A DNA stretch of 27,100 bases from Acholeplasmatales bacterium (GTDB taxonomy: Bacteria; Bacillota_I; Bacilli_A; Acholeplasmatales; Anaeroplasmataceae): positions 1 to 27,100 of the forward strand of contig JAILPD010000002.1 in assembly GCA_024690445.1 (NCBI GenBank). The letters run 5' to 3'. Each line of letters begins with the position of its first letter. The stretch's first letter is position 1. The position numbers were made by a program, and so were the translations under genes. Of this stretch, positions 16,136 through 23,341 are shown piece after piece. A model generated the notes under the pieces. The model saw only the letters and a list, made by a program, of their open reading frames with translations. It was not told the DNA's origin and ran no database searches.

Positions 16136-18169
16136 TTAATCTTCGTCTTTACCAAGTGAAGCTGGTGTAATAGAGAATGTATTAGAAATACCATCTCTTG
16201 AATAATCATATGGAAGCTTAGCTACTGATTCAAGTGATGCTAAAGCACCGTGAGAATCTCTACCATGCATTGGGTTTGCACCTGGAGCTAATGGTTCTCC
16301 TGCCTTACGTCCATCTGGTGTATTACCAGTCTTCTTACCATAAACAACATTTGAAGTAATAGTTAAAATTGACATTGTAGGAACTGAATTACGATATGTA
16401 TAATGCTTCTTAATCTTATTCATGAATGTCTTAACAAGCCATACAGCAATCTCATCAGCTCTATCGTCATTATTACCATACTTAGGGAAATCTCCCTCAG
16501 TCTTGAAATCAACAATTAAGCCTTCTTCATCTCTAATTGGGTATACATTAGCATACTTAATTGCAGAAAGTGAATCAACTGCACAAGATAGGCCTGCGAT
16601 ACCTGTAGCGAAGAAACGACCAACCTTAGTATCATGTAAAGCCATTTCTAATGCTTCATATGAATACTTATCATGCATATAGTGAATTAGATTTAATGTA
16701 TTAACATAAATATCAGCTAACCACTCCATCATAATGTCATATTTATGCATAACTTCATTATAGTCTAACTTATCATTTGATAAGATAGGTGCATATTCAG
16801 GACCAACCTGTAATGCCTTGCCAGTTTTCTTATCCTTTGTTAACTCGTCCTTACCACCGTTCATAGCATATAATAATGCCTTAGCTAAGTTAGCACGAGC
16901 ACCGAAGAATTGCATATCCTTACCCATTCTCATAGATGATACACAACATGCAATACAGTAATCATCGCCCATTTCAGGTCTCATTAATTCATCTGATTCA
17001 TATTGAATTGAAGATGTTTCAATAGAAAGCTTAGCACAATATTGCTTAAAGTTCATAGGAAGTCTCTTAGACCAAAGTACTGTTAAATTTGGTTCTGGAG
17101 CTGGTCCTAAATTCTCTAATGTATGTAATACACGGAATGAGTTCTTAGTTACTAATGATCTACCATCAGTACCCATACCACCAATTGATTCAGTTACCCA
17201 AGTTGGATCTCCTGAGAATAGTTCATTATATGATTGAATACGAGCGAATCTAACCATACGAAGCTTCATAATGAAATGATCCATTAATTCCTGTGCTTCA
17301 GATTCAGTTAAAATACCTCTTTCAAAATCTCTTTCAATATAAATATCTAAGAATGTAGAGTTACGACCAATTGACATAGCCGCACCATTTTGATCCTTAA
17401 CTGCACCTAAATATCCTAAATATAATGCTTGAATAGCGTCATGTGCTGTTTCAGCTGGTTTAGAAATATCACAACCATATGAAGCTGCCATTTCAGTTAA
17501 AGCCTTTAATGCCTTAATTTGTTCGGCAACTTCTTCTCTATCACGTACACGCTCAGGAATCATTTCACCAACGATTAATGCTTTATCCTCTTCCTTTTTC
17601 TTAATCAAATAATCAGTACCATATAAAGCAATTCTTCTATAATCGCCAACAATTCTACCTCTACCATAAGTATCAGGTAAACCAGTTAAAATATGAGCTG
17701 TACGACAAGCTCTCATTTCTGGAGTATAAACATCAAATACACCATCATTGTGAGTTTTTCTATACTTTCTAAAGAATTCACTCCACATAGGATTAATCTT
17801 ATATCCATACATTTCAGCAGCTTGTTCTGCCATTTTAATACCACCAAATGGCATAAATGCACGCTTTAATGGTTTATCAGTTTGAAGACCTACAATCTTT
17901 TCATAATTCTTATCAATATATCCAGGCTTATGAGAATTAACCTGAGATACGATATCAGTATCACAATCTAACACTCCGCCCTTTTGTCTTTCTTCCTTCA
18001 TTAATGCTAATACTTCATTCCAAAGAATTTGAGTATTATTTGTAGCTGGTGCTAAAAAGCTAGCATCACCATCATAAGGCTTATAATTTCTTTGAATGAA
18101 ATCACGAACATTAATTTCATCATTACTCCACTTACCAGGTACAAAACCTTCCCATGCTTTGTTTTCCAT
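16136..18169 (-). CDS. pflB: Pyruvate formate-lyase core (lacks glycyl-radical domain)
   Basis: Catalytic core of formate C-acetyltransferase, which splits pyruvate plus CoA into acetyl-CoA and formate in anaerobic fermentation. 677 residues instead of about 750. It begins [21 protein letters not shown] like E. coli PflB, has [14 protein letters not shown], and the active-site cysteines in [34 protein letters not shown] (about 400-435, CysCys pair). It stops after [18 protein letters not shown], exactly before the part holding the radical glycine, which the next gene 25 bases downstream encodes. No in-frame decay is seen in the 677 codons, so both parts look functional and should assemble. 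The ATG at 18169 has AAAGGGAG 10 bases upstream. The promoter region has a perfect 22-bp dyad and a cre-like site. Confidence 0.95.
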   Translation of the reverse strand: MENKAWEGFVPGKWSNDEINVRDFIQRNYKPYDGDASFLAPATNNTQILWNEVLALMKEERQKGGVLDCDTDIVSQVNSHKPGYIDKNYEKIVGLQTDKPLKRAFMPFGGIKMAEQAAEMYGYKINPMWSEFFRKYRKTHNDGVFDVYTPEMRACRTAHILTGLPDTYGRGRIVGDYRRIALYGTDYLIKKKEEDKALIVGEMIPERVRDREEVAEQIKALKALTEMAASYGCDISKPAETAHDAIQALYLGYLGAVKDQNGAAMSIGRNSTFLDIYIERDFERGILTESEAQELMDHFIMKLRMVRFARIQSYNELFSGDPTWVTESIGGMGTDGRSLVTKNSFRVLHTLENLGPAPEPNLTVLWSKRLPMNFKQYCAKLSIETSSIQYESDELMRPEMGDDYCIACCVSSMRMGKDMQFFGARANLAKALLYAMNGGKDELTKDKKTGKALQVGPEYAPILSNDKLDYNEVMHKYDIMMEWLADIYVNTLNLIHYMHDKYSYEALEMALHDTKVGRFFATGIAGLSCAVDSLSAIKYANVYPIRDEEGLIVDFKTEGDFPKYGNNDDRADEIAVWLVKTFMNKIKKHYTYRNSVPTMSILTITSNVVYGKKTGNTPDGRKAGEPLAPGANPMHGRDSHGALASLESVAKLPYDYSRDGISNTFSITPASLGKDED

Positions 18170-18194
18170 CTCTATAAATCTCCCTTTCCTAAGT

Positions 18195-18216
18195 GACTAT
18201 ATATTAATATATAGTC
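18195..18216. promoter_or_regulatory. Perfect 22-bp palindrome in the pflB leader
   Basis: GACTATATATT followed by its exact reverse complement. It lies just after the predicted pflB transcription start (about +8 to +29), 26 bases before the ATG. It may be an operator or form an AT-rich hairpin in the mRNA. The half-site ACTATAT recurs in the pflA leader. Confidence 0.6.
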
Positions 18217-18229
18217 TTGAACAACCACT

Positions 18230-18258
18230 ATTGTACTCTAATACAATTAAAACTTCAA
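18230..18258 (-). promoter_or_regulatory. pflB promoter
   Basis: TTGAAG (18258-18253), a 17-bp spacer and TACAAT (18235-18230) on the - strand. The -10 lies inside an inverted repeat TTGTA-N6-TACAA (18231-18246 on the + strand), a possible redox-regulator site but not a proper Rex consensus. Confidence 0.6.
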
Positions 18259-18286
18259 CTCTAATTTAATCAATTTTAACAAAAAG

Positions 18287-18300
18287 TTAGTTATAACTAA
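18287..18300. repeat. 14-bp palindrome between thioredoxin gene and pflB
   Basis: TTAGTTATAACTAA, followed on the - strand by CTTTTTG. It may be a weak terminator of pflA-trx or an operator. It abuts the cre-like dyad. Confidence 0.35.
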
Positions 18301-18318
18301 TTGAAAACGTTATTTCAA
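18301..18318 (-). promoter_or_regulatory. cre-like dyad upstream of pflB
   Basis: TTGAAAACGTTATTTCAA: arms TTGAAA/TTTCAA around ACGTTA, a cre-like core with two mismatches at the conserved 3' positions. It lies about 45 bases upstream of the pflB -35 and overlaps the end of the thioredoxin-like gene, where a CcpA-type regulator could act on fermentation genes. Confidence 0.35.
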
Positions 18319-18639
18319 TTCTTTTCTTATTTCTTCTACCTTAGCATCAAGCCATAATTCTAATATTTCTTCAGGTTGGAATCCCTTGCATCTGGCTTTA
18401 ATTTCTTGGTTATATAAAACCAAAATTGTAGGAACTGCCATTATTTCAAATTTTTCAATTAATGGCATAGTATCATTATCTGCTTCAATATGAAATAATT
18501 TTACATCTTCCATATTAGAAACAAGCTTATCTAAAATTGGCATTAGAGTTAAGCAATTGGCACAGGATTCCCCAGATACCTCAACAATCGAAATGCCCTT
18601 TAAGTTTAAATCTAAATCTTCTTTAGTTTTAAGCCACAT
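18310..18639 (-). CDS. Thioredoxin-like protein
   Basis: A 109-residue cytoplasmic protein with a thioredoxin fold: a beta strand ISIVEVSGESCANCLTLMPIL with CxxC reading CANC (about 26-29), DVKLFHIEAD, then the cis-Pro loop IMAVPTILVLYNQE. The active site is CANC rather than the thioredoxin CGPC, so the redox potential and partner may differ. Its start overlaps the end of pflA (ATG at 18639, pflA stop at 18629), with GGGGTG as SD, so it is translationally coupled to pflA. Placed between pflA and pflB, it may keep the radical-enzyme cysteines or PflA reduced, or act in oxygen protection; that is inference. Confidence 0.85.
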   Translation of the reverse strand: MWLKTKEDLDLNLKGISIVEVSGESCANCLTLMPILDKLVSNMEDVKLFHIEADNDTMPLIEKFEIMAVPTILVLYNQEIKARCKGFQPEEILELWLDAKVEEIRKELK

Positions 18640-19372
18640 CTTTAATCACCCCAAGCAAATATTTGGCATGTCTTACCTCTTCTTTAGTTGGAGCTTCTAC
18701 TCCTTCTAATCTATAAGGAATTCCTAAATTCTTATATTTAGCAACACCCATTGTATGATATGGTAAAACCTCAACCTTATCTACAGTATTTAATGTATCA
18801 ATAAAATCTTTAGTCTTTTTTAAATAATCATCATTTAGAGTAATACCAGGAACTAAGACATGTCTTATCCACATATGAACATTATTATTTGATAAGTATT
18901 TGGCAAATGCTAATACATTTTTATTAGATTTACCTGTAAGCTTTATATGTTCATTATCATCAATATGCTTAATATCTAATAAAACCAAATCAGTGTACTT
19001 TATTAATTCATTAAATTTATTTAATAATTCGATATTGTTTTCATCAAAAACAATACCTGATGTATCTAAGGCAGTATGAATATTATTCTTCTTAAGTAAC
19101 TTAAAAACCTCAGTAACAAAATCAATTTGCATCAAAGGTTCTCCCCCAGTAATCGTTACTCCCCCACCGGTTTGGAAATATCCTCTATATCTTAAGGCTT
19201 CCTTAACAACATTTGACGCTTCAAATTCTAAAGCACCATCTTGTGTCCAGGTATCAGGATTATGGCAATACATACATCTTAAGGGACAGCCCTTAACAAA
19301 AATAACATAACGAATTCCTGGTCCATCTACAGTTCCACCAGCGAAAAACGAATGAATTTTACCTATCACCAT
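18629..19372 (-). CDS. pflA: Pyruvate formate-lyase activating enzyme (radical SAM)
   Basis: Radical SAM enzyme that abstracts hydrogen from the PFL glycine using a 4Fe-4S cluster and S-adenosylmethionine. 247 residues from the ATG at 19372, with AAAGGGAG just upstream; an in-frame TTG at 19387 lies upstream of that SD and a GTG directly after the ATG is an alternative. The cluster motif is GCPLRCMYCHNPDTW (C-x3-C-x2-C, about 26-33), then TGGGVTITGGEPLMQ (SAM-binding GGE), DTSG, and VLLDIKHIDD, as in PflA. Its target glycine is carried on the separate small protein downstream. It overlaps the thioredoxin-like gene and probably has its own promoter after the trmK fusion gene. Confidence 0.96.
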   Translation of the reverse strand: MVIGKIHSFFAGGTVDGPGIRYVIFVKGCPLRCMYCHNPDTWTQDGALEFEASNVVKEALRYRGYFQTGGGVTITGGEPLMQIDFVTEVFKLLKKNNIHTALDTSGIVFDENNIELLNKFNELIKYTDLVLLDIKHIDDNEHIKLTGKSNKNVLAFAKYLSNNNVHMWIRHVLVPGITLNDDYLKKTKDFIDTLNTVDKVEVLPYHTMGVAKYKNLGIPYRLEGVEAPTKEEVRHAKYLLGVIKDVA

Positions 19373-19387
19373 ATCACTCCCTTTCAA

Positions 19388-19422
19388 ATATAGTTTTTAA
19401 AAAATAATGTTCAAAACTATAT
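19388..19422. repeat. 10-bp inverted repeat in the pflA leader
   Basis: ATATAGTTTT (19388-19397) and AAAACTATAT (19413-19422) are a perfect inverted repeat with a 15-base loop, just upstream of the pflA SD. It could be an mRNA hairpin or paired operator half-sites; the ACTATAT/ATATAGT unit is shared with the pflB palindrome. Confidence 0.5.
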
Positions 19423-19477
19423 CAATAGATACAATTTATATAATTTCTAACAATAAATCTTTTGATTTATCATTACA

Positions 19478-19505
19478 ATTATATTTTAAGTTATAAATAC
19501 TACAA
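19478..19505 (-). promoter_or_regulatory. Possible pflA promoter
   Basis: TATAAT (19483-19478) with TTGTAG 16 bp upstream (19505-19500); a perfect TTGACA lies slightly too far (22 bp). The leader would be about 100 bases and holds two AT-rich hairpins. No known riboswitch is recognised. Confidence 0.4.
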
Positions 19506-19514
19506 TGTCAATCC

Positions 19515-20933
19515 TTATTGAGAATTATTCTCATTAAGTTTTAATTTCATATTAATCCAATCAATAGAATTCAAAGCCCATTTAGCTATATAATCTATTT
19601 CTTTATTCTTATCTCCACCAGATGATTCACTATTTGCAAGTGATAAACCATGGCCACCCATAGGATACATATGATATTCACAATTTACATTAGCCTTCTT
19701 ATACGCTTCTACTAATAATAATGAATTCATTAATGGAACTGATTCATCTGTGAATGTTGACCATAAGAATAATTCAGGTGCCTTAGCTGTTACCTCGTTT
19801 TCAAGAGATAATCTGTTTAATAATTTTTCGTCACTAAAATCTTCATTTAATAAATTGACAAATGATCCCTTATGCCAATATTTAGGATTTGATGTAATAA
19901 CAGGATATCCTAATATTAAATAATCGATTTTTACATTATCATAAGCTTCTGGATGTAAAGCCACCTCTAATATATTATGGCCACCAGCACTAAAACCTAA
20001 ACCTATTACTTTAGATACTCTCTTATCATTTTTATATAAATTAATTACATATGCTAATGATTTTTGAGGATGAGGATATTTTATTAAATCCTCTCTATAA
20101 TTAACAATTACAGAATGAAAACCATGTTCATTATAAAATCTCGCCACAGGCTCAGATTCTCTTGGTGAAGTATATTTATATCCTCCACCCGCAGATATAA
20201 CAATTAATGGCCTATTTTTATCATCTATAAAATATTCTCTATAATAATTATCTGAATCTAAAATAGGAATCATCTTAGTACTATCACCTAAAATGATTTT
20301 AAAATAATCATTTCTTAATACTAATTTTTCATCCTTTTGAATTGTATCCTTAATAGTAGGTAAGAATTCTTCTAATTTTTTTAATCTCTTTTTATATTCA
20401 TTTATGAAGCATTCTTCCTTCTTCTTTAAAAGAATAGGACCATATTTTAATTCAAAAGATGCATATTTAATATCACCCGGAATGAAAACAGCCACCTCAT
20501 AATACTTATTCTCATCTACTATCGAATGCTCATCACTAATAATAAAACCATTGTTATTTAAATATTTTCTAACAAGATAAAAGTCAGAATTAGCAGAAAT
20601 AATTAGCTTTTTATTTTTAATCTTATCTAAAGAATTAGATAAAATATCAATTATTAAATTTCCACCCATTCCAGAAATAATAGCTGTATCAAAATCTAAA
20701 TCAATATTTTTAAACCCATCAGATTTAATAATTTTAACTTTATTCTCTATATTCTTTTCCGCTATATTCTTTTTAGCAATTTCAAGCGGACCATCATTAA
20801 TATCAGAGGCAATAGCATATGGCACACCATAATCCTTAATTGCCTTTATAACAGTATATGCATGATCACAACCAATGTCACAAATTGTATTACTTCCACT
20901 GGCTAGGGATGCAATTAAATCAATCCTCTTCAT
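19515..20933 (-). CDS. trmK: TrmK tRNA m1A22 methyltransferase fused to alpha/beta hydrolase
   Basis: 472 residues from the ATG at 20933, 9 bases after GGGAGG; it overlaps the upstream sigma gene by 14 bases. Residues 1 to about 155 are a Rossmann methyltransferase with CDIGCDHAY (18-26), SDIN (43-46) and ISGMGGNLI (86-94), and about 160-200 is the helical C-terminal part of TrmK, which N1-methylates A22 of some tRNAs with SAM. From about 203 an acetylesterase-like alpha/beta hydrolase follows: VISAGGGYKYTSPRESEPVA (oxyanion region), GFSAGGH (Ser315 nucleophile), WSTFTDESVP (Asp396) and PMGGHGLS (His428). All triad residues are present, so both halves look active. The dnaG-rpoD-trmK neighbourhood is the usual one; the esterase fusion is not. 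The partner substrate is unknown. Confidence 0.9.
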   Translation of the reverse strand: MKRIDLIASLASGSNTICDIGCDHAYTVIKAIKDYGVPYAIASDINDGPLEIAKKNIAEKNIENKVKIIKSDGFKNIDLDFDTAIISGMGGNLIIDILSNSLDKIKNKKLIISANSDFYLVRKYLNNNGFIISDEHSIVDENKYYEVAVFIPGDIKYASFELKYGPILLKKKEECFINEYKKRLKKLEEFLPTIKDTIQKDEKLVLRNDYFKIILGDSTKMIPILDSDNYYREYFIDDKNRPLIVISAGGGYKYTSPRESEPVARFYNEHGFHSVIVNYREDLIKYPHPQKSLAYVINLYKNDKRVSKVIGLGFSAGGHNILEVALHPEAYDNVKIDYLILGYPVITSNPKYWHKGSFVNLLNEDFSDEKLLNRLSLENEVTAKAPELFLWSTFTDESVPLMNSLLLVEAYKKANVNCEYHMYPMGGHGLSLANSESSGGDKNKEIDYIAKWALNSIDWINMKLKLNENNSQ

Positions 20934-22056
20934 CGTCTGATGCCTCCCATAATTCCTTAAGTTCTTCGCCAAATTCAGAATTCTTAAGCTTTTTAGTAAT
21001 TCTTGATATTTGTTGACGAACTGCTTCTCTAGTTACACCATATTGTTTACCAATATCATCTAAAGTCATTGGTTCTAATCCATCAAAACCAAATCTCTTT
21101 TTCATAATGTCTTTTTCTTTTTCAGATAATCTAGATAAAGCTTTATTAACTGTCTTATATCTAAATTTAGAAAAAGTATATTTATAAGGATTAGGATTTG
21201 TTTTATCAGGGACAAAATCACCAAATGATGATTCCTCATCCTCTCCAACCTCATCATCTAAGCTTTTAGGCTTCTTTTGAAGTTCCATAAGCTCATACAC
21301 TCTAGCCTCTGGAATATTTAAAGCTTCTGCGATTTCTTTTGGAGTTGCATCTCTACCTAATTCATTATAAAGTTCAGTTCTACATCTATTGTATTTAATT
21401 AAATTATCATTAATGTGAACAGGTATTCTAATTGTTCTAGTATTTTCAGCTATTTCTTTTAAAATAGATTGTTTAATCCACCATGTAGCATAAGTAGAAA
21501 ATTGACAATTTAGCTTATAATCAAATTTACCAGCAGCTTTCATTAAGCCCATATTACCAGCTTGAATTAAATCTTGGAATGACATTCCGCGTCCTACATA
21601 TTTTTTAGCAATATATACTACTAATCTTAAATTAGCATTTACGAGCTTATCTTTAGCAATTATTCCTCCTTCAACCTTTAAAACTAAATCATCATAATTC
21701 TTTTTATCATTATTAATGTCAAAATTATCTATCTCAATTGAGGCATTTTTTCCTTCTTCAATTTCTTTAGCTAATTCTAATTCTTCTTCCCTAGATAATA
21801 GTTTTACAGTACCGATATCTCTTAAATAAATATTAGTGATATTTTCATTTGTAGGTATAGCTTCATTATCTAAATTTATTTTTTCATCATCAACGTCAGG
21901 AACAATTGATATATTCATATCTGATAATACATCTATGGCGTTGAAATATTCATCAGATGAAGGTTCAAATAAAGCTTCGATTTGACTAACCATTATTTGA
22001 TTATTATTTAAATCACTTTTAGCCTTTAATTCATTAAGTTTTTCATCGAATTCCAT
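20920..22056 (-). CDS. Second RpoD-like (group 2) sigma factor
   Basis: 378 residues; the ATG at 22056 has AGGTGG 4 bases upstream, while an ATG five codons earlier lacks an SD. It has an N-terminal extension of about 80 residues, region 1.2 (YLRDIGTVKLLSREEELELAKEI), region 2 ([64 protein letters not shown]), region 3 with the finger-like SSFGDFV, and region 4 with the helix-turn-helix MTLDDIGKQYGVTREAVRQQI. Compared with its upstream neighbour it is diverged but complete. In region 2.4 the residue at the place of E. coli Thr440 is Leu; in region 4.2 the Arg586 place is Ala. It stops with TGA. It has its own promoter after the rpoD terminator. A variant housekeeping or stress sigma is inferred. 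Confidence 0.92.
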   Translation of the reverse strand: MEFDEKLNELKAKSDLNNNQIMVSQIEALFEPSSDEYFNAIDVLSDMNISIVPDVDDEKINLDNEAIPTNENITNIYLRDIGTVKLLSREEELELAKEIEEGKNASIEIDNFDINNDKKNYDDLVLKVEGGIIAKDKLVNANLRLVVYIAKKYVGRGMSFQDLIQAGNMGLMKAAGKFDYKLNCQFSTYATWWIKQSILKEIAENTRTIRIPVHINDNLIKYNRCRTELYNELGRDATPKEIAEALNIPEARVYELMELQKKPKSLDDEVGEDEESSFGDFVPDKTNPNPYKYTFSKFRYKTVNKALSRLSEKEKDIMKKRFGFDGLEPMTLDDIGKQYGVTREAVRQQISRITKKLKNSEFGEELKELWEASDDEED

Positions 22057-22080
22057 ACTACCACCTACCATCCCATTAAA

Positions 22081-22089
22081 ATTATAACA
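22081..22089 (-). promoter_or_regulatory. Promoter of the second sigma gene
   Basis: TGTTATAAT on the - strand (TATAAT at 22086-22081, TG at 22089-22088) right after the rpoD terminator T-tract and about 25 bases before the ATG; extended -10 type with no clear -35. Confidence 0.6.
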
Positions 22090-22092
22090 TAG

Positions 22093-22122
22093 AAAAAAAT
22101 AAAAGCACCTTATAAAGGTGCT
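22093..22122 (-). terminator. Terminator of the glyS-dnaG-rpoD unit
   Basis: Stem AGCACCTT (22104-22111) / AAGGTGCT (22115-22122) with a 3-base loop, followed on the - strand by TTTTATTTTTTT. Confidence 0.85.
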
Positions 22123-22133
22123 AATTTTAATAA

Positions 22134-23339
22134 TTAATGATTTGTCATAAAATCTTTAAGCTTACGGCTTCTTGATGGATGCTTAAGCTTTCTTAAAGCC
22201 TTAGCCTCAATTTGTCTAATACGCTCACGAGTTACGTTGAATTCTTTACCAACTTCCTCTAGAGTTCTTTGACGCCCATCAATTAGACCAAAACGTAATC
22301 TTAAAACTCTTTCTTCTCTTTCTGTTAATGTAGCTAAAACTGAATCTAATTCCTCTCTTAGTTTCATCTTTGCTGTATATTCATATGGGTCTAATGCATG
22401 TGGGTCAGAAATGAAATCACCAAGTGATGAATCCTCTTCTTCACCTACTGGAGCCTCTAGTGAAATAGGCTCTTGAGCAATACGTTGAATTTGTTGTACC
22501 TTATCAACAGAAATACCCATCTTTTCAGCTACCTCTTCAGGAGATGGCTCTCGAGATAATTCTTGTACTAATTGTCTTTGAACTCTAACAAGCTTATTGA
22601 TAGTTTCAACCATATGAACTGGAATACGAATTGTTCTAGCTTGGTCAGCTACAGCTCTTGTAATAGCCTGTCTAATCCACCAAGTAGCGTATGTAGAGAA
22701 CTTATAACCTCTTCTATGATCAAACTTATCTACAGCCTTCATCAATCCCATATTACCTTCTTGAATTAAATCTAGGAATTGTAAACCTCTAGATAAATAT
22801 CTCTTTGCGATAGATACAACAAGTCTTAGGTTTGCATTAACAAGCTTATCCTTAGCATCATTAGCTGCCTCAACTCTATCTAATAAAGCTTCATATTCTT
22901 CACTAGATACAGTATTCATATCATCAGCTTCAATCTTATCTACAGCTTCCTTAGCTTCACGACCATCTTCTACTAATTCAGCTAATTCAATTTCTTCATC
23001 ATAAGAAAGTAGAGGAATTTTACCAATGTCTTTTAAATACATTCTAACTGGGTCATCAACTCTAATTGAAGATGGTAATTGGTCATATGTAGATACATCG
23101 ACCTCTTCCATATCTGCTAAATTAGGTTCTAACTCAGCATCATCAACCTCACCATCGTCGATTGAATCCTTTGATGGAACTACATCAATTTCTCTTGCGA
23201 TTAAGGCTTCCTCTAACTTGTCATAATCATTAGAGTTTTCATCATCACTACAATACTTTAAAATATCATTTGAATAAATTGTATTGTTGTTTGATTTACT
23301 TAATTCAACAAGTTCCTTTACTGCTAATTCAAAATCCAT
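22134..23339 (-). CDS. rpoD: Primary sigma factor RpoD (SigA)
   Basis: The housekeeping sigma factor that directs RNA polymerase to most promoters. 401 residues, with AGGAGG upstream of the ATG. The order is: short region 1.1 and acidic linker ([21 protein letters not shown]), region 1.2 ([31 protein letters not shown]), region 2 ([74 protein letters not shown]; given here in short landmarks: [18 protein letters not shown] and [13 protein letters not shown]), region 3 finger SSLGDFI, and region 4.2 [20 protein letters not shown]. All are canonical. It begins 2 bases after the dnaG stop, in the classic dnaG-rpoD pair, and is followed by a terminator and then its diverged paralog. Confidence 0.96.
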   Translation of the reverse strand: MDFELAVKELVELSKSNNNTIYSNDILKYCSDDENSNDYDKLEEALIAREIDVVPSKDSIDDGEVDDAELEPNLADMEEVDVSTYDQLPSSIRVDDPVRMYLKDIGKIPLLSYDEEIELAELVEDGREAKEAVDKIEADDMNTVSSEEYEALLDRVEAANDAKDKLVNANLRLVVSIAKRYLSRGLQFLDLIQEGNMGLMKAVDKFDHRRGYKFSTYATWWIRQAITRAVADQARTIRIPVHMVETINKLVRVQRQLVQELSREPSPEEVAEKMGISVDKVQQIQRIAQEPISLEAPVGEEEDSSLGDFISDPHALDPYEYTAKMKLREELDSVLATLTEREERVLRLRFGLIDGRQRTLEEVGKEFNVTRERIRQIEAKALRKLKHPSRSRKLKDFMTNH

Positions 23340-23341
23340 AA

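Noticed and set aside
16422..16682. 86-codon open frame on the + strand
   Set aside because: Antisense to pflB, without SD or recognisable motifs; the opposite frame is clearly PFL.
15877..18169. Split pfl as a pseudogene or simple frameshift
   Set aside because: The two parts are separated by a stop, a strong SD and an ATG, with conserved motifs intact on both sides; a single-base error cannot create this. Reads should still be checked.
19423..19514. Riboswitch in the pflA leader
   Set aside because: Only AT-rich hairpins are seen; no known aptamer core (SAM, THF, FMN, TPP, preQ1) is recognised.
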